Part shown: positions 36,696 to 45,646 of the stretch, one piece after another | Position numbering within the stretch: the first letter of the stretch is position 1 | Layout: each line of letters begins with the position of its first letter | DNA from: Porphyromonas gingivicanis JCM 15907 | GTDB taxonomy: Bacteria; Bacteroidota; Bacteroidia; Bacteroidales; Porphyromonadaceae | Assembly: GCF_000614585.1 (NCBI RefSeq) | Contig: NZ_BAKX01000008.1 | Coordinates: 22,996-86,995 of the forward strand | DNA: 64,000 nucleotides | Direction of reading: 5' to 3' | The notes under the pieces: model-generated | Databases searched by the model: none | Seen by the model: only the letters and a program-made list of their open reading frames with translations | What the model was told of the DNA's origin: nothing | Made by a program: the position numbers and the translations under genes

Positions 36696-37375
36696 GCGAA
36701 TTGCTTATAGTAATAGCCCTCCTCGGATCTGTTAAATGGATCATGGAGGAGGGCTTGCACTCCTCCTTTTTGGTAAGGGGGGGGCACTCGGTGTTTTATC
36801 TACTATTCATTATGTGGACGCACTTCGTTGCAATGGATAGTAGCCTTACCACGCTTCAGGAGCAACTTTATACACCCGATATGCTGAGGGATATTTCGCT
36901 CTTTGTTATGGTAGACTTGCTCTATGTAGTCTACCTCTGTACGAGAGGTAAAACCCCTTCGATCAAGTGGTATAAGCGTTTGAGTGCTATGCTTCCCTCA
37001 CTTCTCTTCTTCCCCGTGCTATTCTACATAAGACTAAAGCTCTTTTATGTTCTCCCTGGTTATTCTTTTTTAGGAGTAACTCTAGCTCTGACGGCTTTAG
37101 TTGTTCTCATTACTCTTTTTGCCCCTCTCATTGGGCGCTTCATAATGCTCTCTGTCGATACGAGTAAGGAGCTAAGCATACTACTCTCTTTGGCTCTCTT
37201 CTTCATTGTCGTTGCGGCAGGGGCTATGCACCCCGATTCAAGAGTGCAAGGTACAGGAGCCGATGTAGATTGGCTACAAGTGGGACTTCTTTTACTAACT
37301 GTATTTCTCTTTGCCTTCATTGGGTACGTAGGAAGACGACTACTCTCTGTGATAAAAGGGAAACTTAAATCATAA
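36692..37375 (+). CDS. hmuT: HmuT, polytopic membrane protein of the heme operon
   Basis: A 227-residue membrane protein with about six to seven hydrophobic segments. In CobN-type operons of Bacteroidetes and some anaerobes a membrane protein of this size (DUF2162-like) sits between cobN and a MotA/TolQ/ExbB homologue, and this fits by position and length. The start overlaps the hmuS stop (ATGA), so translation is coupled. Its mechanism is unknown; it may form part of the energising complex. Confidence 0.8.
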   Translation: MSELLIVIALLGSVKWIMEEGLHSSFLVRGGHSVFYLLFIMWTHFVAMDSSLTTLQEQLYTPDMLRDISLFVMVDLLYVVYLCTRGKTPSIKWYKRLSAMLPSLLFFPVLFYIRLKLFYVLPGYSFLGVTLALTALVVLITLFAPLIGRFIMLSVDTSKELSILLSLALFFIVVAAGAMHPDSRVQGTGADVDWLQVGLLLLTVFLFAFIGYVGRRLLSVIKGKLKS

Positions 37376-37387
37376 CTATTATTTGTA

Positions 37388-37971
37388 ATGAATTACATTT
37401 CAAACGCCATGTTTTGGGTATCCAATGGTTTGTTGGTACCCGTTGTTATCGGACTATTGTTCCTTTTTGTCCGTTCCCTGCTTATGTTAGGTACACTTTT
37501 TAGTAAGTGGCAAGGTTATCGCAATCGGAATAACACGCTTGGAAAGTTGATTAGAAACGAAGAAAAAATCAATTTAGATGCTGTTAAAGAGACTGCTCTT
37601 CTGCACAAAAATAGCATCTTTGAGTCTACACTTATAAGTCTTTTGGGGAGCGACCGCACACGTAGAGAACTCCTCATCGGTGAATATGAACTCCGCATGG
37701 AGGGTTCTTTGGGCAGTGCCAAGATATTGAGTAAGTTTGGTCCTATATTGGGACTTATGGGTACTCTCATCCTATGGGGCCTGCTTTGGTAGGGTTGTCT
37801 GCGGGCGATATAGAGAGCATGGCGTACAACATGCAGGTTGCCTTTGCTACCACGGTAATCGGTATGTTTACTTCGGCAGTGGGTTATATTTCTCTTCACG
37901 TGTTGCGCAATTACCACCACAGAGACCTTATTTGGTTGGACTATATTAACGAATCTATCGATAAGCAATGA
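37388..37971 (+). CDS. hmuU: HmuU, MotA/TolQ/ExbB proton channel family protein, frame broken
   Basis: A 194-residue (after repair) protein with an N-terminal transmembrane segment and two more near the C-terminus. FGPILGLMGTLIPMGPALVGLSAGD is the family signature, interrupted by a frame break at 37771-37772 where CC in place of CCC is read. The following part (MAYNMQVAFATTVIGMFTSAVGY) is the last helix. The channel would use the proton or sodium gradient to power HmuS. The stop overlaps the hmuV start by 4 bp. Confidence 0.9.
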
Positions 37972-38300
37972 GTCGCAGGCGTTTTAGTGAAGAGGAGCCA
38001 GACCCATCTTCTCTCGTATCGAATCTTTTCGATATAGCTATGGTTTTTGCTTTGGCCCTGATGGTTGCCTTGGTGACCAAGTTCAATATGACTGAGGTTT
38101 TTAGCAAGGAAGACTATACCATAGTGAAAAATCCGGGTAAGGATAATATGGAGCTACTCATCAAAAAGGGGGATAAGATAGAAAAGTTTACTCCCAGCAA
38201 TGAGACAGACAATAGCTCTGGGAGCAAAGGGAAGCGAGTTGGTACTGCCTATCAGTTAGAAAATGGAGAGATTGTCTATATCCCCGAAGATGCAGAGTAA
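37968..38300 (+). CDS. hmuV: HmuV, DUF2149-like small membrane protein
   Basis: A 110-residue protein with one transmembrane helix (about residues 20-40, NLFDIAMVFALALMVALV) preceded by an acidic stretch and followed by a short soluble domain (YQLENGEIVYIPED). The layout N-in, one helix, periplasmic domain resembles ExbD/TolR, the partner of ExbB, and DUF2149 proteins follow MotA/ExbB homologues in CobN operons. It is the last gene; a terminator follows. Confidence 0.85.
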   Translation: MSRRRFSEEEPDPSSLVSNLFDIAMVFALALMVALVTKFNMTEVFSKEDYTIVKNPGKDNMELLIKKGDKIEKFTPSNETDNSSGSKGKRVGTAYQLENGEIVYIPEDAE

Positions 38301-38350
38301 GTACTACGCAATAGTACCTATAAAACTACTTGTTAAGTTTTTGTAAGAGT

Positions 38351-38386
38351 AAGGACTGAGCCTATGTTAGGGTCAGTCCTTTTTTA
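38351..38386 (+). terminator. Terminator of the hmu operon
   Basis: AAGGACTGA pairs with TCAGTCCTT around an 11-nt loop and is followed by TTTTTATT. Confidence 0.88.
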
Positions 38387-38560
38387 TTGAAGGATTTCAA
38401 GAGAGTTCTTGTAATGGTTGTTACAAAGTAGTGGTGGGGATATGAGGTATGTTGGATAGTTTTGCTTGAGAATTTATGGCTTCCCTGAATTTGGTGTAGC
38501 TTACAATTGCACAATGACTTATTACCTTCTTCGCTTCCTATTAATAGGATGTCCTGTGTA

Positions 38561-39703
38561 TTATTCAAGTTTGTAATCTGGAATTAAGTGTTTAAGATCT
38601 TCTATATCAACAATTTTAATCTGTTTGGAGATTTTGAAAGGATCTATTGAAGCGTTTGTCCCAATCTTTCTCTGCTTAGAATTGTAGTTTGTTACTAAAA
38701 AGTCATTCGTGAGAGTATAGCTACGCATTTCATTTTCTCCCTCTGAGAACTTAAACCTCCACTCACTTCTTGAATAATTCAAAGCATAACTCCCGTCTTC
38801 AAGTCTTTTGTACTTATAGATAATTGTCATCTTATTGTCCACAAGACGACACTCCTCGGGTAGTTTGATGAAATTATCCTTGGGGTATAAGTTTCTATCT
38901 ACTCTCAGTATCGCATGGTCGGAAGCGTTTATATGTACAACTCCCTCCTCGACAACTACTCCCTTAATACTGTTCGTATAAGCAAATATATAGACATCAG
39001 AAGACTCGTCTTCATTTACTTTTTTATCCTTAAACCCCCATTTTATACTCTCGTTACTATTCTGAACAATAAAATGAAAGTAGGGATATAAAATGAGGTT
39101 GGAGTTGAGAGTTAGGAAGATTTTATTGGCGTTGTGGGTTCTGTTTATGGTTGCATAGGTTTCTCCGATTGCGACCTTGGGTACATTGCTAAACTTTTTG
39201 GTGTTTTTACATGAGACAGCACACTCTCCTAAAAAGACGTATTTGCCATTTTCAAGCAATTGTTTCCTATACACTCCGTCAAAAGTTGGGTATCTGGCAG
39301 GGAAGTTTTCTGCTATTCTATCATAGACAATAGGTATATACTTTTTGAAGTCGAACCTTCTTACAACAACTTCGTCCAGCGCAATAGTTTTGGGAGACAT
39401 TTGTACGACGCTGTTGCTGTTAAAATCGGATAGGGTCAAAAACCTCTCTTGATACCCCACCATGGAGATCCGAATTGTATCAGAATAGTTTACATCACTA
39501 ATTTTGAAGTCTCCATTCACATTGCTAATGGACCCTGTGTTATTAGCTTTATTAAAAACAGTACAGTAGGAGAGAGGCTCTTGTGTTTCTTTGTCAATGA
39601 CCTTACCCGATAGTTCTGTTCTTTCTTGAGCTATTAGCCCCGAGAATGTGAACAAAGTAGTACATACCCCAAGAAATATTTTTTTGACAATCATAGTTTT
39701 CAT
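38561..39703 (-). CDS. Exported protein with carboxypeptidase-regulatory-like domain
   Basis: A 380-residue protein. A signal peptide (KKIFLGVCTTLFTFSGLIAQ) is followed by a carboxypeptidase D-like regulatory domain (about residues 30-110, LSGKVIDKETQEPLSYCTVFN ... DGFKISDV-like, SMVGYQE, LDEVVV), the same beta-sandwich found at the N-terminus of SusC-type receptors. The rest (about 115-380) is beta-rich and matches the general pattern of DUF5686-like envelope proteins but is shorter. There is no TonB plug and no T9SS domain. The role is unknown. Confidence 0.78.
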   Translation of the reverse strand: MKTMIVKKIFLGVCTTLFTFSGLIAQERTELSGKVIDKETQEPLSYCTVFNKANNTGSISNVNGDFKISDVNYSDTIRISMVGYQERFLTLSDFNSNSVVQMSPKTIALDEVVVRRFDFKKYIPIVYDRIAENFPARYPTFDGVYRKQLLENGKYVFLGECAVSCKNTKKFSNVPKVAIGETYATINRTHNANKIFLTLNSNLILYPYFHFIVQNSNESIKWGFKDKKVNEDESSDVYIFAYTNSIKGVVVEEGVVHINASDHAILRVDRNLYPKDNFIKLPEECRLVDNKMTIIYKYKRLEDGSYALNYSRSEWRFKFSEGENEMRSYTLTNDFLVTNYNSKQRKIGTNASIDPFKISKQIKIVDIEDLKHLIPDYKLE

Positions 39704-39766
39704 TTACTTCCGTATGTTGAAAGTTGATAGTTGCTTGTGTTAGGCGTGCTTTTGTTTGTCTCATAA

Positions 39767-39774
39767 CAAAGATA
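39767..39774 (-). promoter_or_regulatory. Promoter -7 element for the carboxypeptidase-regulatory-domain gene
   Basis: TATCTTTG on the minus strand fits TAnnTTTG, 63 bp upstream of the start. Confidence 0.5.
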
Positions 39775-39848
39775 GTTTTTTCTCTTTCCTCTAATTCGCT
39801 TCTTTTCAGTGCTTATAGCTTCTTTTAGTTTATATGGAAGGTATTTGT

Positions 39849-39936
39849 CAAAAGGTTCTATGGTTTTTGACGAAAGGTAGCATGGTATTGGGCAAAACCA
39901 TTAATGCTTTTTGCCGAAAAGTATATACCTTTGTGC
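39849..39936. repeat. 22-bp tandem repeat array, copy B
   Basis: Four 22-bp units start with C(A/G)AAA at 39849, 39871, 39893 and 39915, in perfect register. Units 1 and 2 have forward cores (GGTTCTATGG, GGTAGCATGG), units 3 and 4 reversed cores (CCATTAATGC, AGTATATACC). The last unit contains the thrS promoter element TACCTTTG. Confidence 0.85.
39926..39933 (+). promoter_or_regulatory. Promoter -7 element for thrS-infC-rpmI-rplT
   Basis: TACCTTTG, perfect -7 match, 71 bp upstream of thrS, inside the last unit of repeat array B. Confidence 0.6.
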
Positions 39937-40004
39937 CGAGCTTGTATAGTGTGATTTTTTAGACTATACAAGCTCTTTTATACACAGATGTAAAGAAGTC
40001 ATTT

Positions 40005-41954
40005 ATGATAAAGATTACACTCCCCGATGGCTCGGTGAAAGAATATGCACAAGGTATTACTCCCTATCAAATTGCAGAGGGGATTAGTACTCGTTTGGCA
40101 GAAGATGTTTTAGCCGCAGAAGTAAATGATAAAATAGTCGACTTAGACACTCCTATACAAGCAGATGCCTCTCTGAAACTTCTCAAGTGGGAAGACGAGG
40201 GCGGTAAGCACGCCTATTGGCACACTTCTGCACACTTAATGGCAGAAGCTATCCAGCAACTCTATCCTCAGACTCAGTTTGGTATAGGTCCTGCTATAGA
40301 GAACGGATTTTACTACGACATAGATACAGGCGATGCCGTTATAAAGGAAACAGACCTTGCCAAGATAGAAAATCTTATGTTGGAGCTTGCTCGTGAAAAG
40401 CAGGTGCTAACACGTTGCTCAATAACCAAGAGCGATGCACTCAAACGCTTTGCTGAAGATGGGCAGACCTACAAGATAGAGTTGATTAACGACCTCGAAG
40501 ATGGTACCATAACGACCTACTCACAGGGTACTTTTACAGATTTGTGCCGTGGTCCTCACCTTCGTCATACAGGGTATATCAAGGCGGTAAAGCTCCTTAG
40601 CATTGCTGGGGCTTACTGGAGAGGTGATGAGAAGCGTAAACAGCTAACACGTATCTATGGGATTACTTTCCCTAAGAAGAAGATGTTGGACGACTATTTG
40701 GCTGTATTGGAAGAGGCTAAAAAGCGAGACCACCGTAAGATTGGTAAGGAGTTGGAACTCTTTGCTTTCTCTCAAACGGTTGGTGTCGGTCTCCCTCTTT
40801 GGTTACCCCGAGGTACACGCTTGCGTTTGAAGTTGGAAGACTATCTCAAAAAAATTCAAAAGAACTTTGGATATGAGCAGGTTATGACCCCTCATATTGG
40901 TAATATAGAGCTTTACAAAACTTCGGGACACTATGCTAAGTATGGGGCAGATTCTTTTCGTCCTATTACCACTCCGCAGGAGGGAGAGGAGTTTATGTTG
41001 AAGCCTATGAATTGCCCCCACCACTGCGAGATATATCGTCTCAAACCTCATTCGTACAGAGATCTGCCCGTTCGTTTGGCGGAGTTTGGTACAGTGTATC
41101 GTTATGAGCAGAGTGGTGAGCTCCATGGATTGACTCGTGTGCGTGGCTTTACGCAAGATGATGCCCATATCTTCTGCACGCCCGACCAGGTAAAAGAGGA
41201 ATTTCTCAAGGTGATGGATATTATTTTCATTATTTTCAAAGCTCTGAAATTTGAAAACTTTGAGGCGCAAATTTCTCTCCGAGATAAGGTAAATCGTGAG
41301 AAATACATTGGAAAGGATGAAAACTGGGAGCGTGCCGAGCAAGCTATCGTAGAGGCTTGTCAGGAAAAGGGCTTGCCCGCACGTATCGAGTATGGAGAGG
41401 CTGCTTTCTATGGACCTAAGCTCGACTTTATGGTAAAAGACGCTATTGGTCGCCGTTGGCAGTTGGGTACCATTCAGGTGGACTATAACTTGCCCGAGCG
41501 TTTTGAATTGGAATATACAGGAGAGGACAATGCTAAGCATCGCCCTGTGATGATTCACCGAGCTCCTTTCGGTTCTATGGAGCGTTTTGTTGCGGTGCTT
41601 ATTGAGCATACGGCAGGGCGTTTCCCTCTATGGTTGGCACCCGACCAAGTAGTAGTGCTTCCTATTGGAGAGCGTTTCAATGAGTATGCTCACCAAGTAC
41701 GTGCAGAATTGTCTCGTCATGATATCGCTACTATTGTGGACGATCGTAATGAGAAAATTGGTCGCAAGATTCGTGATAATGAGTTGAAACGCATTCCCTA
41801 TTTGCTGATTGTAGGCGAGCAAGAAGCCGAAAATCAAACCGTTTCGGTAAGAAAACAGGGCGAAGGAGACCAAGGTTCCATAAAATTGACTACCTTTGCA
41901 GAGCAGATTTGTCAAGAAATCGATAGAGAGATGAACGCTTGGCAGGAAGAGTAG
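40005..41954 (+). CDS. thrS: Threonyl-tRNA synthetase
   Basis: A 649-residue class II synthetase. TGS domain at the N-terminus ([21 protein letters not shown]), second N-terminal editing domain with [11 protein letters not shown] and [10 protein letters not shown] (zinc/editing residues), catalytic core with [11 protein letters not shown] (zinc Cys), [29 protein letters not shown], and an anticodon-binding domain at the C-terminus. It starts the thrS-infC-rpmI-rplT cluster. Confidence 0.99.
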   Translation: MIKITLPDGSVKEYAQGITPYQIAEGISTRLAEDVLAAEVNDKIVDLDTPIQADASLKLLKWEDEGGKHAYWHTSAHLMAEAIQQLYPQTQFGIGPAIENGFYYDIDTGDAVIKETDLAKIENLMLELAREKQVLTRCSITKSDALKRFAEDGQTYKIELINDLEDGTITTYSQGTFTDLCRGPHLRHTGYIKAVKLLSIAGAYWRGDEKRKQLTRIYGITFPKKKMLDDYLAVLEEAKKRDHRKIGKELELFAFSQTVGVGLPLWLPRGTRLRLKLEDYLKKIQKNFGYEQVMTPHIGNIELYKTSGHYAKYGADSFRPITTPQEGEEFMLKPMNCPHHCEIYRLKPHSYRDLPVRLAEFGTVYRYEQSGELHGLTRVRGFTQDDAHIFCTPDQVKEEFLKVMDIIFIIFKALKFENFEAQISLRDKVNREKYIGKDENWERAEQAIVEACQEKGLPARIEYGEAAFYGPKLDFMVKDAIGRRWQLGTIQVDYNLPERFELEYTGEDNAKHRPVMIHRAPFGSMERFVAVLIEHTAGRFPLWLAPDQVVVLPIGERFNEYAHQVRAELSRHDIATIVDDRNEKIGRKIRDNELKRIPYLLIVGEQEAENQTVSVRKQGEGDQGSIKLTTFAEQICQEIDREMNAWQEE

Positions 41955-41955
41955 G

Positions 41956-41986
41956 CTTTTCATCCAATGAAAAGGGTTCTTTTTTG
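41956..41986 (+). terminator. Hairpin with T-run between thrS and infC
   Basis: CTTTTCAT pairs with ATGAAAAG, followed by GGTTCTTTTTTG. It could terminate or attenuate transcription between thrS and infC. Confidence 0.65.
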
Positions 41987-42038
41987 TCGTGCTTTTTCTT
42001 TTGAATTTGAGTGATAAGAAGAAAGATTGTAAACCAAC

Positions 42039-42073
42039 AAGGAGCGATGAGCTCCGGCTCATTGCTTTAGTTA
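42039..42073 (+). promoter_or_regulatory. infC leader: short in-frame ORF inside a UCCG-capped hairpin
   Basis: AAGGAG at 42039-42044 precedes an ATG at 42047 which opens a 7-codon frame (MSSGSLL) closed by TAG at 42068-42070; the infC GTG start is 3 bp further and in the same frame. A 10-bp stem (42043-42052 with 42057-42066, one G-T pair) with a TCCG loop covers most of this ORF. It looks like a translational control element. Confidence 0.5.
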
Positions 42074-42679
42074 GTGTATAATAACGATAGAAACAACAAA
42101 GACCACCATCGCGTAAACGAGGAGATCACGGCTCGTGAAGTCCGTATCGTTGGTGATGATGTGCCACAGGGGATTTATTCCATCCAAGAGGCTTTGCGTA
42201 TGGCAGAGCGTGCAGGATTAGACTTGGTAGAAATAGTATCGGATGCTAAGCCTCCTGTCTGTAAGGTAATTGATTACCAAAAATTTATCTATCAAAAGAA
42301 GAAGAAGCTCAAAGAGCAGAAGTCTAACGCTGTAAAGGTTGTTATTAAAGAGATTCGTTTTGGACCTCAGACCGATGATCATGACTATAACTTTAAGTTA
42401 AAACATGCTCGAAGTTTTATCGCTGACGGAGCTAAGGTAAAGGCTTACGTATTCTTCAAAGGGCGTTCCATTGTATTCAAAGAGCAGGGCGAGGTTTTAT
42501 TACTCCGTTTTGCGACAGATTTGGAAGATGTTGCTACTGTCGAGAATATGCCTTCCTTGGAAGGTAAACGTATGTTTATGATGTTGGCTCCCAAAAAATC
42601 TACATCGAGTGCCAAGTCTTCCGAAAAGAAGAGTAAATCTGCTCCCACTAAGGAAGAGTCTGAAACTATCGAGGAATAA
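42074..42679 (+). CDS. infC: Translation initiation factor IF-3
   Basis: A 201-residue IF-3. N-domain: [23 protein letters not shown]; linker with [10 protein letters not shown]-domain: [39 protein letters not shown] Ser/Lys-rich tail of about 25 residues follows. The start is GTG at 42074: an in-frame stop lies just upstream, so no longer form is possible without read-through. IF-3 genes typically use rare start codons for autoregulation. Confidence 0.97.
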   Translation: MYNNDRNNKDHHRVNEEITAREVRIVGDDVPQGIYSIQEALRMAERAGLDLVEIVSDAKPPVCKVIDYQKFIYQKKKKLKEQKSNAVKVVIKEIRFGPQTDDHDYNFKLKHARSFIADGAKVKAYVFFKGRSIVFKEQGEVLLLRFATDLEDVATVENMPSLEGKRMFMMLAPKKSTSSAKSSEKKSKSAPTKEESETIEE

Positions 42680-42734
42680 CTTCTCTTGCGAATAAGATTG
42701 AATTATAATAAGAAGAGACTTGCATGGTTGGAAG

Positions 42735-42797
42735 ATTGCAGTAGATGATGCAATAGAAAATCTTTTCCTGCAAGGCATAGGCTTGCCTCACGGAAAA
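42735..42797 (+). promoter_or_regulatory. Two hairpins in the infC-rpmI spacer
   Basis: Hairpin 1: ATTGCA (42735) with TGCAAT (42749). Hairpin 2: TTTTCC (42763) with GGAAAA (42792), enclosing GCAAG (42770) with CTTGC (42782). There is no T-run. They may form a leader for L35/L20 translation control. Confidence 0.35.
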
Positions 42798-42844
42798 TAA
42801 GTGTCTCTCATAATAATGTTTCACATACTAATTATTTAAAGAAA

Positions 42845-43039
42845 ATGCCTAAGCAAAAAACAGTGTCAGGAGCTAAGAAACGCTTCTCGATTACAGGATC
42901 TGGAAAGATTAAACGTAAGCATGCTTTCAAAAGTCATATCTTGACTAAGAAGAGCAAAAAGCGTAAGCGTAACCTTACTTATAGTGGTTTGGTACACCGT
43001 GCCGATGTTGGTGCTGTAAAAGAGATGCTTGTGTTATAA
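42845..43039 (+). CDS. rpmI: 50S ribosomal protein L35
   Basis: A 64-residue L35: [20 protein letters not shown], then [20 protein letters not shown]. Typical length and position between infC and rplT. Confidence 0.97.
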   Translation: MPKQKTVSGAKKRFSITGSGKIKRKHAFKSHILTKKSKKRKRNLTYSGLVHRADVGAVKEMLVL

Positions 43040-43177
43040 AAATAAGCAACCTTTAATATCTTGACCAATAAGTATTATTTTAAGAGTTTATAATTCAAAG
43101 TTTCATCGAGAGGCAAGCTGTAAAAGTGCGTTCGGAACTTGTTTCGAAGCCGCTGCCAATCAAAAGACAAAAACAAT

Positions 43178-43522
43178 ATGCCAAGATCAGTAAATCATGT
43201 AGCATCAAGAGCTAAGAGAAAAAGAATACTTAAGCTCACTCGCGGATACATCGGAGCTCGTAAAAATGTATGGACTGTTGCCAAAAATACTTGGGAAAAG
43301 GGTCTTACCTACGCCTTCCGTGATCGTCGTAACAAAAAGCGTAACAATCGTGCTCTTTGGATTCAACGTATCAATGCTGGTGCACGTTTAGAGGGAATGT
43401 CTTACTCTAAACTTATGGGAGCTCTCCATGCCAATGGTATCGAGATTAACCGTAAAGTGCTTGCAGACCTTGCAATGAACAATCCAGCTGCTTTCAAAGC
43501 CATCGTTGATAAAGTACGCTAA
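43178..43522 (+). CDS. rplT: 50S ribosomal protein L20
   Basis: A 114-residue L20: [23 protein letters not shown]-like [37 protein letters not shown] at 43178 gives the family start; the frame is open a little further upstream. The 138-bp spacer from rpmI is long. Confidence 0.98.
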   Translation: MPRSVNHVASRAKRKRILKLTRGYIGARKNVWTVAKNTWEKGLTYAFRDRRNKKRNNRALWIQRINAGARLEGMSYSKLMGALHANGIEINRKVLADLAMNNPAAFKAIVDKVR

Positions 43523-43569
43523 GCCTTTTTATTGAACTCTTTTTGAGTGCAATATCAAATATCGAAATC

Positions 43570-43613
43570 ATTTTACCCACCTAAGTACTTTGCAGTACGA
43601 GGGTGGGTAAAAT
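43570..43613 (+). terminator. Strong hairpin after rplT
   Basis: ATTTTACCCACC pairs with GGTGGGTAAAAT, with an inner GTACT/AGTAC stem. The following bases CTTCTTT are only weakly T-rich, so termination efficiency is uncertain. Confidence 0.65.
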
Positions 43614-44010
43614 CTTCTTTAGAGCTTCCTGCTTTGTTTTTTATTCTCTTTTTGAGATGCTTTCTCCATCTCTTATTTAAGAAAGGTTTTTTTCTTTGAT
43701 ATGCTGTGTGTAAGGAGATGTATCTCTCTCTTCGAGACAGGCGTGTACTACCCACTTGCCACGTTACTATTGATATGCAGGTTGGGGGTAGCTACCTCTA
43801 TTGTGGTCTTTACCTTCGTATTGACTCTTTCTAAGGCACTGTTGCTCGTTTCGGAAGAGTAGTTGTATGCTCTTCCCTCTCATCTTTCACAACTATTGCG
43901 CTTACATTATTCTATCAAATCTCGAAAAATTCCATTGGAACAGAATTTATGAAGCCTGTGCAACGCTCTTTTTTCTCGTGTGCAATAGGATTTGTTGTAA
44001 GTAGTAAAAG
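43614..44010. other. Non-coding stretch between rplT and glyA
   Basis: About 400 bp with no recognisable gene, tRNA, or repeat on either strand. A 60-codon minus-strand frame at 43573-43755 is basic and low-complexity and is likely a chance frame. Confidence 0.5.
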
Positions 44011-44049
44011 AAAAACCCCTCTTTTCTCTAATAAGAAAAGAGGGGTTTT
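44011..44049 (-). terminator. Terminator of glyA
   Basis: AAAACCCCTCTTTTCT pairs with AGAAAAGAGGGGTTTT, a near-perfect 16-bp stem with T-run on the minus strand. Confidence 0.9.
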
Positions 44050-44080
44050 ACTAGTATTAGTCAATTACTTTAGGAGATAA

Positions 44081-45361
44081 TCACCAAGCGAAGAGAGGAT
44101 ATTCCTTCATCATGTTGTTAACTTCAGAGCGAACTGCCGCAATTACAGCATCGTTCTCTGGGTCGCGAAGTACTCGGTCGATGAGTTCAACAACAATAGG
44201 CATCTTATCTTCCTTTACGCCACGAGTGGTGATAGCGGGTGTACCTACACGGAATCCAGATGTTTGGAAGGCAGATCTGCTGTCGAAGGGAACCATGTTT
44301 TTATTTACGGTAATATCAGCTGCGACGAGTGCTTTTTCGGCTACCTTACCTGTAAGGTCAGGATACTTGCTACGCAAGTCGATAAGCATACAGTGGTTGT
44401 CGGTACCTCCTGATATAATGTTGTAACCACAGTCTACAAAAGCCTTAGCAATAGTGGCTGCGTTGAGCTTTACTTGCTCTTGGTACACTTTGAAAGATGG
44501 GTCGAGAGCTTCACCGAAAGCAACAGCTTTAGCAGCTATTACATGCTCCAATGGACCACCTTGAACACCTGGGAATACAGCAGAGTCTAATAGTTGAGAC
44601 ATCATCTTAACCACACCCTTAGGTGTTTTCTTACCCCAAGGATTTTCAAAGTCTTTACCCATCAAGATGATACCTCCGCGAGGTCCACGAAGTGTTTTGT
44701 GGGTTGTAGAGGTTACGATGTGTGCATATTGAACAGGGTTTTTGAGAAGACCTGCCGCAATAAGTCCTGCAGGGTGAGCCATATCTACAAGGAAGATAGC
44801 ACCAATAGAGTCGGCTATTTTGCGGATACGTTCGTAATCCCACTCACGAGAATAGGCAGACCCCCCAGCGATGATGAGCTTGGGTTTGTGTTGTTGTGCC
44901 AACTGTTCCATCTCATCATAATCTACCATACCTGTTTCTTGACGAAGGTTGTAACCTACAGGCTTGTAGATAAGACCGGAGCTATTAACGGGAGAGCCAT
45001 GAGAGAGGTGACCTCCATGATCCAAGTTCAGTCCCATAAAGGTATCGCCCGGCTCTAAGCATGCGAGCAATACAGCCATATTGGCTTGAGCTCCAGAGTG
45101 AGGTTGTACGTTAGCCCACTCTGCACCATAAAGTTCTTTGATACGGTCAATGGCAATTTGTTCACTCTTGTCTACCACTTCGCAACCTCCGTAGTAGCGT
45201 TTTCCGGGATAGCCTTCTGCATATTTGTTGGTCATATAGCTTCCCATAGCCTCCATTACTTGTTGGCTTACAAAGTTTTCAGAAGCAATTAATTCGATAC
45301 CCTTTAGCTGACGCTGATGTTCCTCTTCAATGAGATTGAAGATTACATTGTCTCTGTTCAT
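44081..45361 (-). CDS. glyA: Serine hydroxymethyltransferase
   Basis: A 426-residue PLP enzyme converting serine and tetrahydrofolate to glycine and methylene-THF. Motifs: [48 protein letters not shown], and the PLP Lys in [15 protein letters not shown]. Full length, single gene between its own promoter (45398-45405) and terminator. Confidence 0.98.
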   Translation of the reverse strand: MNRDNVIFNLIEEEHQRQLKGIELIASENFVSQQVMEAMGSYMTNKYAEGYPGKRYYGGCEVVDKSEQIAIDRIKELYGAEWANVQPHSGAQANMAVLLACLEPGDTFMGLNLDHGGHLSHGSPVNSSGLIYKPVGYNLRQETGMVDYDEMEQLAQQHKPKLIIAGGSAYSREWDYERIRKIADSIGAIFLVDMAHPAGLIAAGLLKNPVQYAHIVTSTTHKTLRGPRGGIILMGKDFENPWGKKTPKGVVKMMSQLLDSAVFPGVQGGPLEHVIAAKAVAFGEALDPSFKVYQEQVKLNAATIAKAFVDCGYNIISGGTDNHCMLIDLRSKYPDLTGKVAEKALVAADITVNKNMVPFDSRSAFQTSGFRVGTPAITTRGVKEDKMPIVVELIDRVLRDPENDAVIAAVRSEVNNMMKEYPLFAW

Positions 45362-45397
45362 AAATATATCTATTATTATACTCTTGTATTACAGGCG

Positions 45398-45405
45398 CAA
45401 AGGTA
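45398..45405 (-). promoter_or_regulatory. Promoter -7 element for glyA
   Basis: TACCTTTG on the minus strand, 36 bp upstream of the glyA start. Confidence 0.6.
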
Positions 45406-45557
45406 CAGATTATTGCTACAATAGAGAAACAAAAGTCCACTCTTTTAGAGATGGTTGTACGGTTTTGCTTCCAAAAATTCTTCCTTTCATCATGCCGAAA
45501 CCAGTTTACTATTCTTTGAGCTTATACTCTTTAGGGGTAAGTATTGAAAAAGCATAG

Positions 45558-45596
45558 AAAAAAGCCCTCTTGCCAATCGAATAGCAAGGGGCTTTC
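45558..45596 (-). terminator. Terminator of tnaA
   Basis: On the minus strand AAAGCCC and GGGCTTT enclose TTGC/GCAA and are followed by TTTC; located just after the tryptophanase gene. Confidence 0.75.
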
Positions 45597-45646
45597 TTAT
45601 AAAAACTCTCTTCAAAAGATAGAAGAGAAGTGGTATTTAGGTGAAA

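Noticed and set aside
40803..41609. 268-codon open frame antisense to thrS
   Set aside because: It lies wholly inside the conserved thrS gene on the opposite strand, has Leu/Ser/His-rich composition typical of a shadow frame and no family resemblance.
43573..43755. 60-codon basic frame on the minus strand after rplT
   Set aside because: It contains the arm of the rplT hairpin, has low complexity and no neighbour or promoter to support it.
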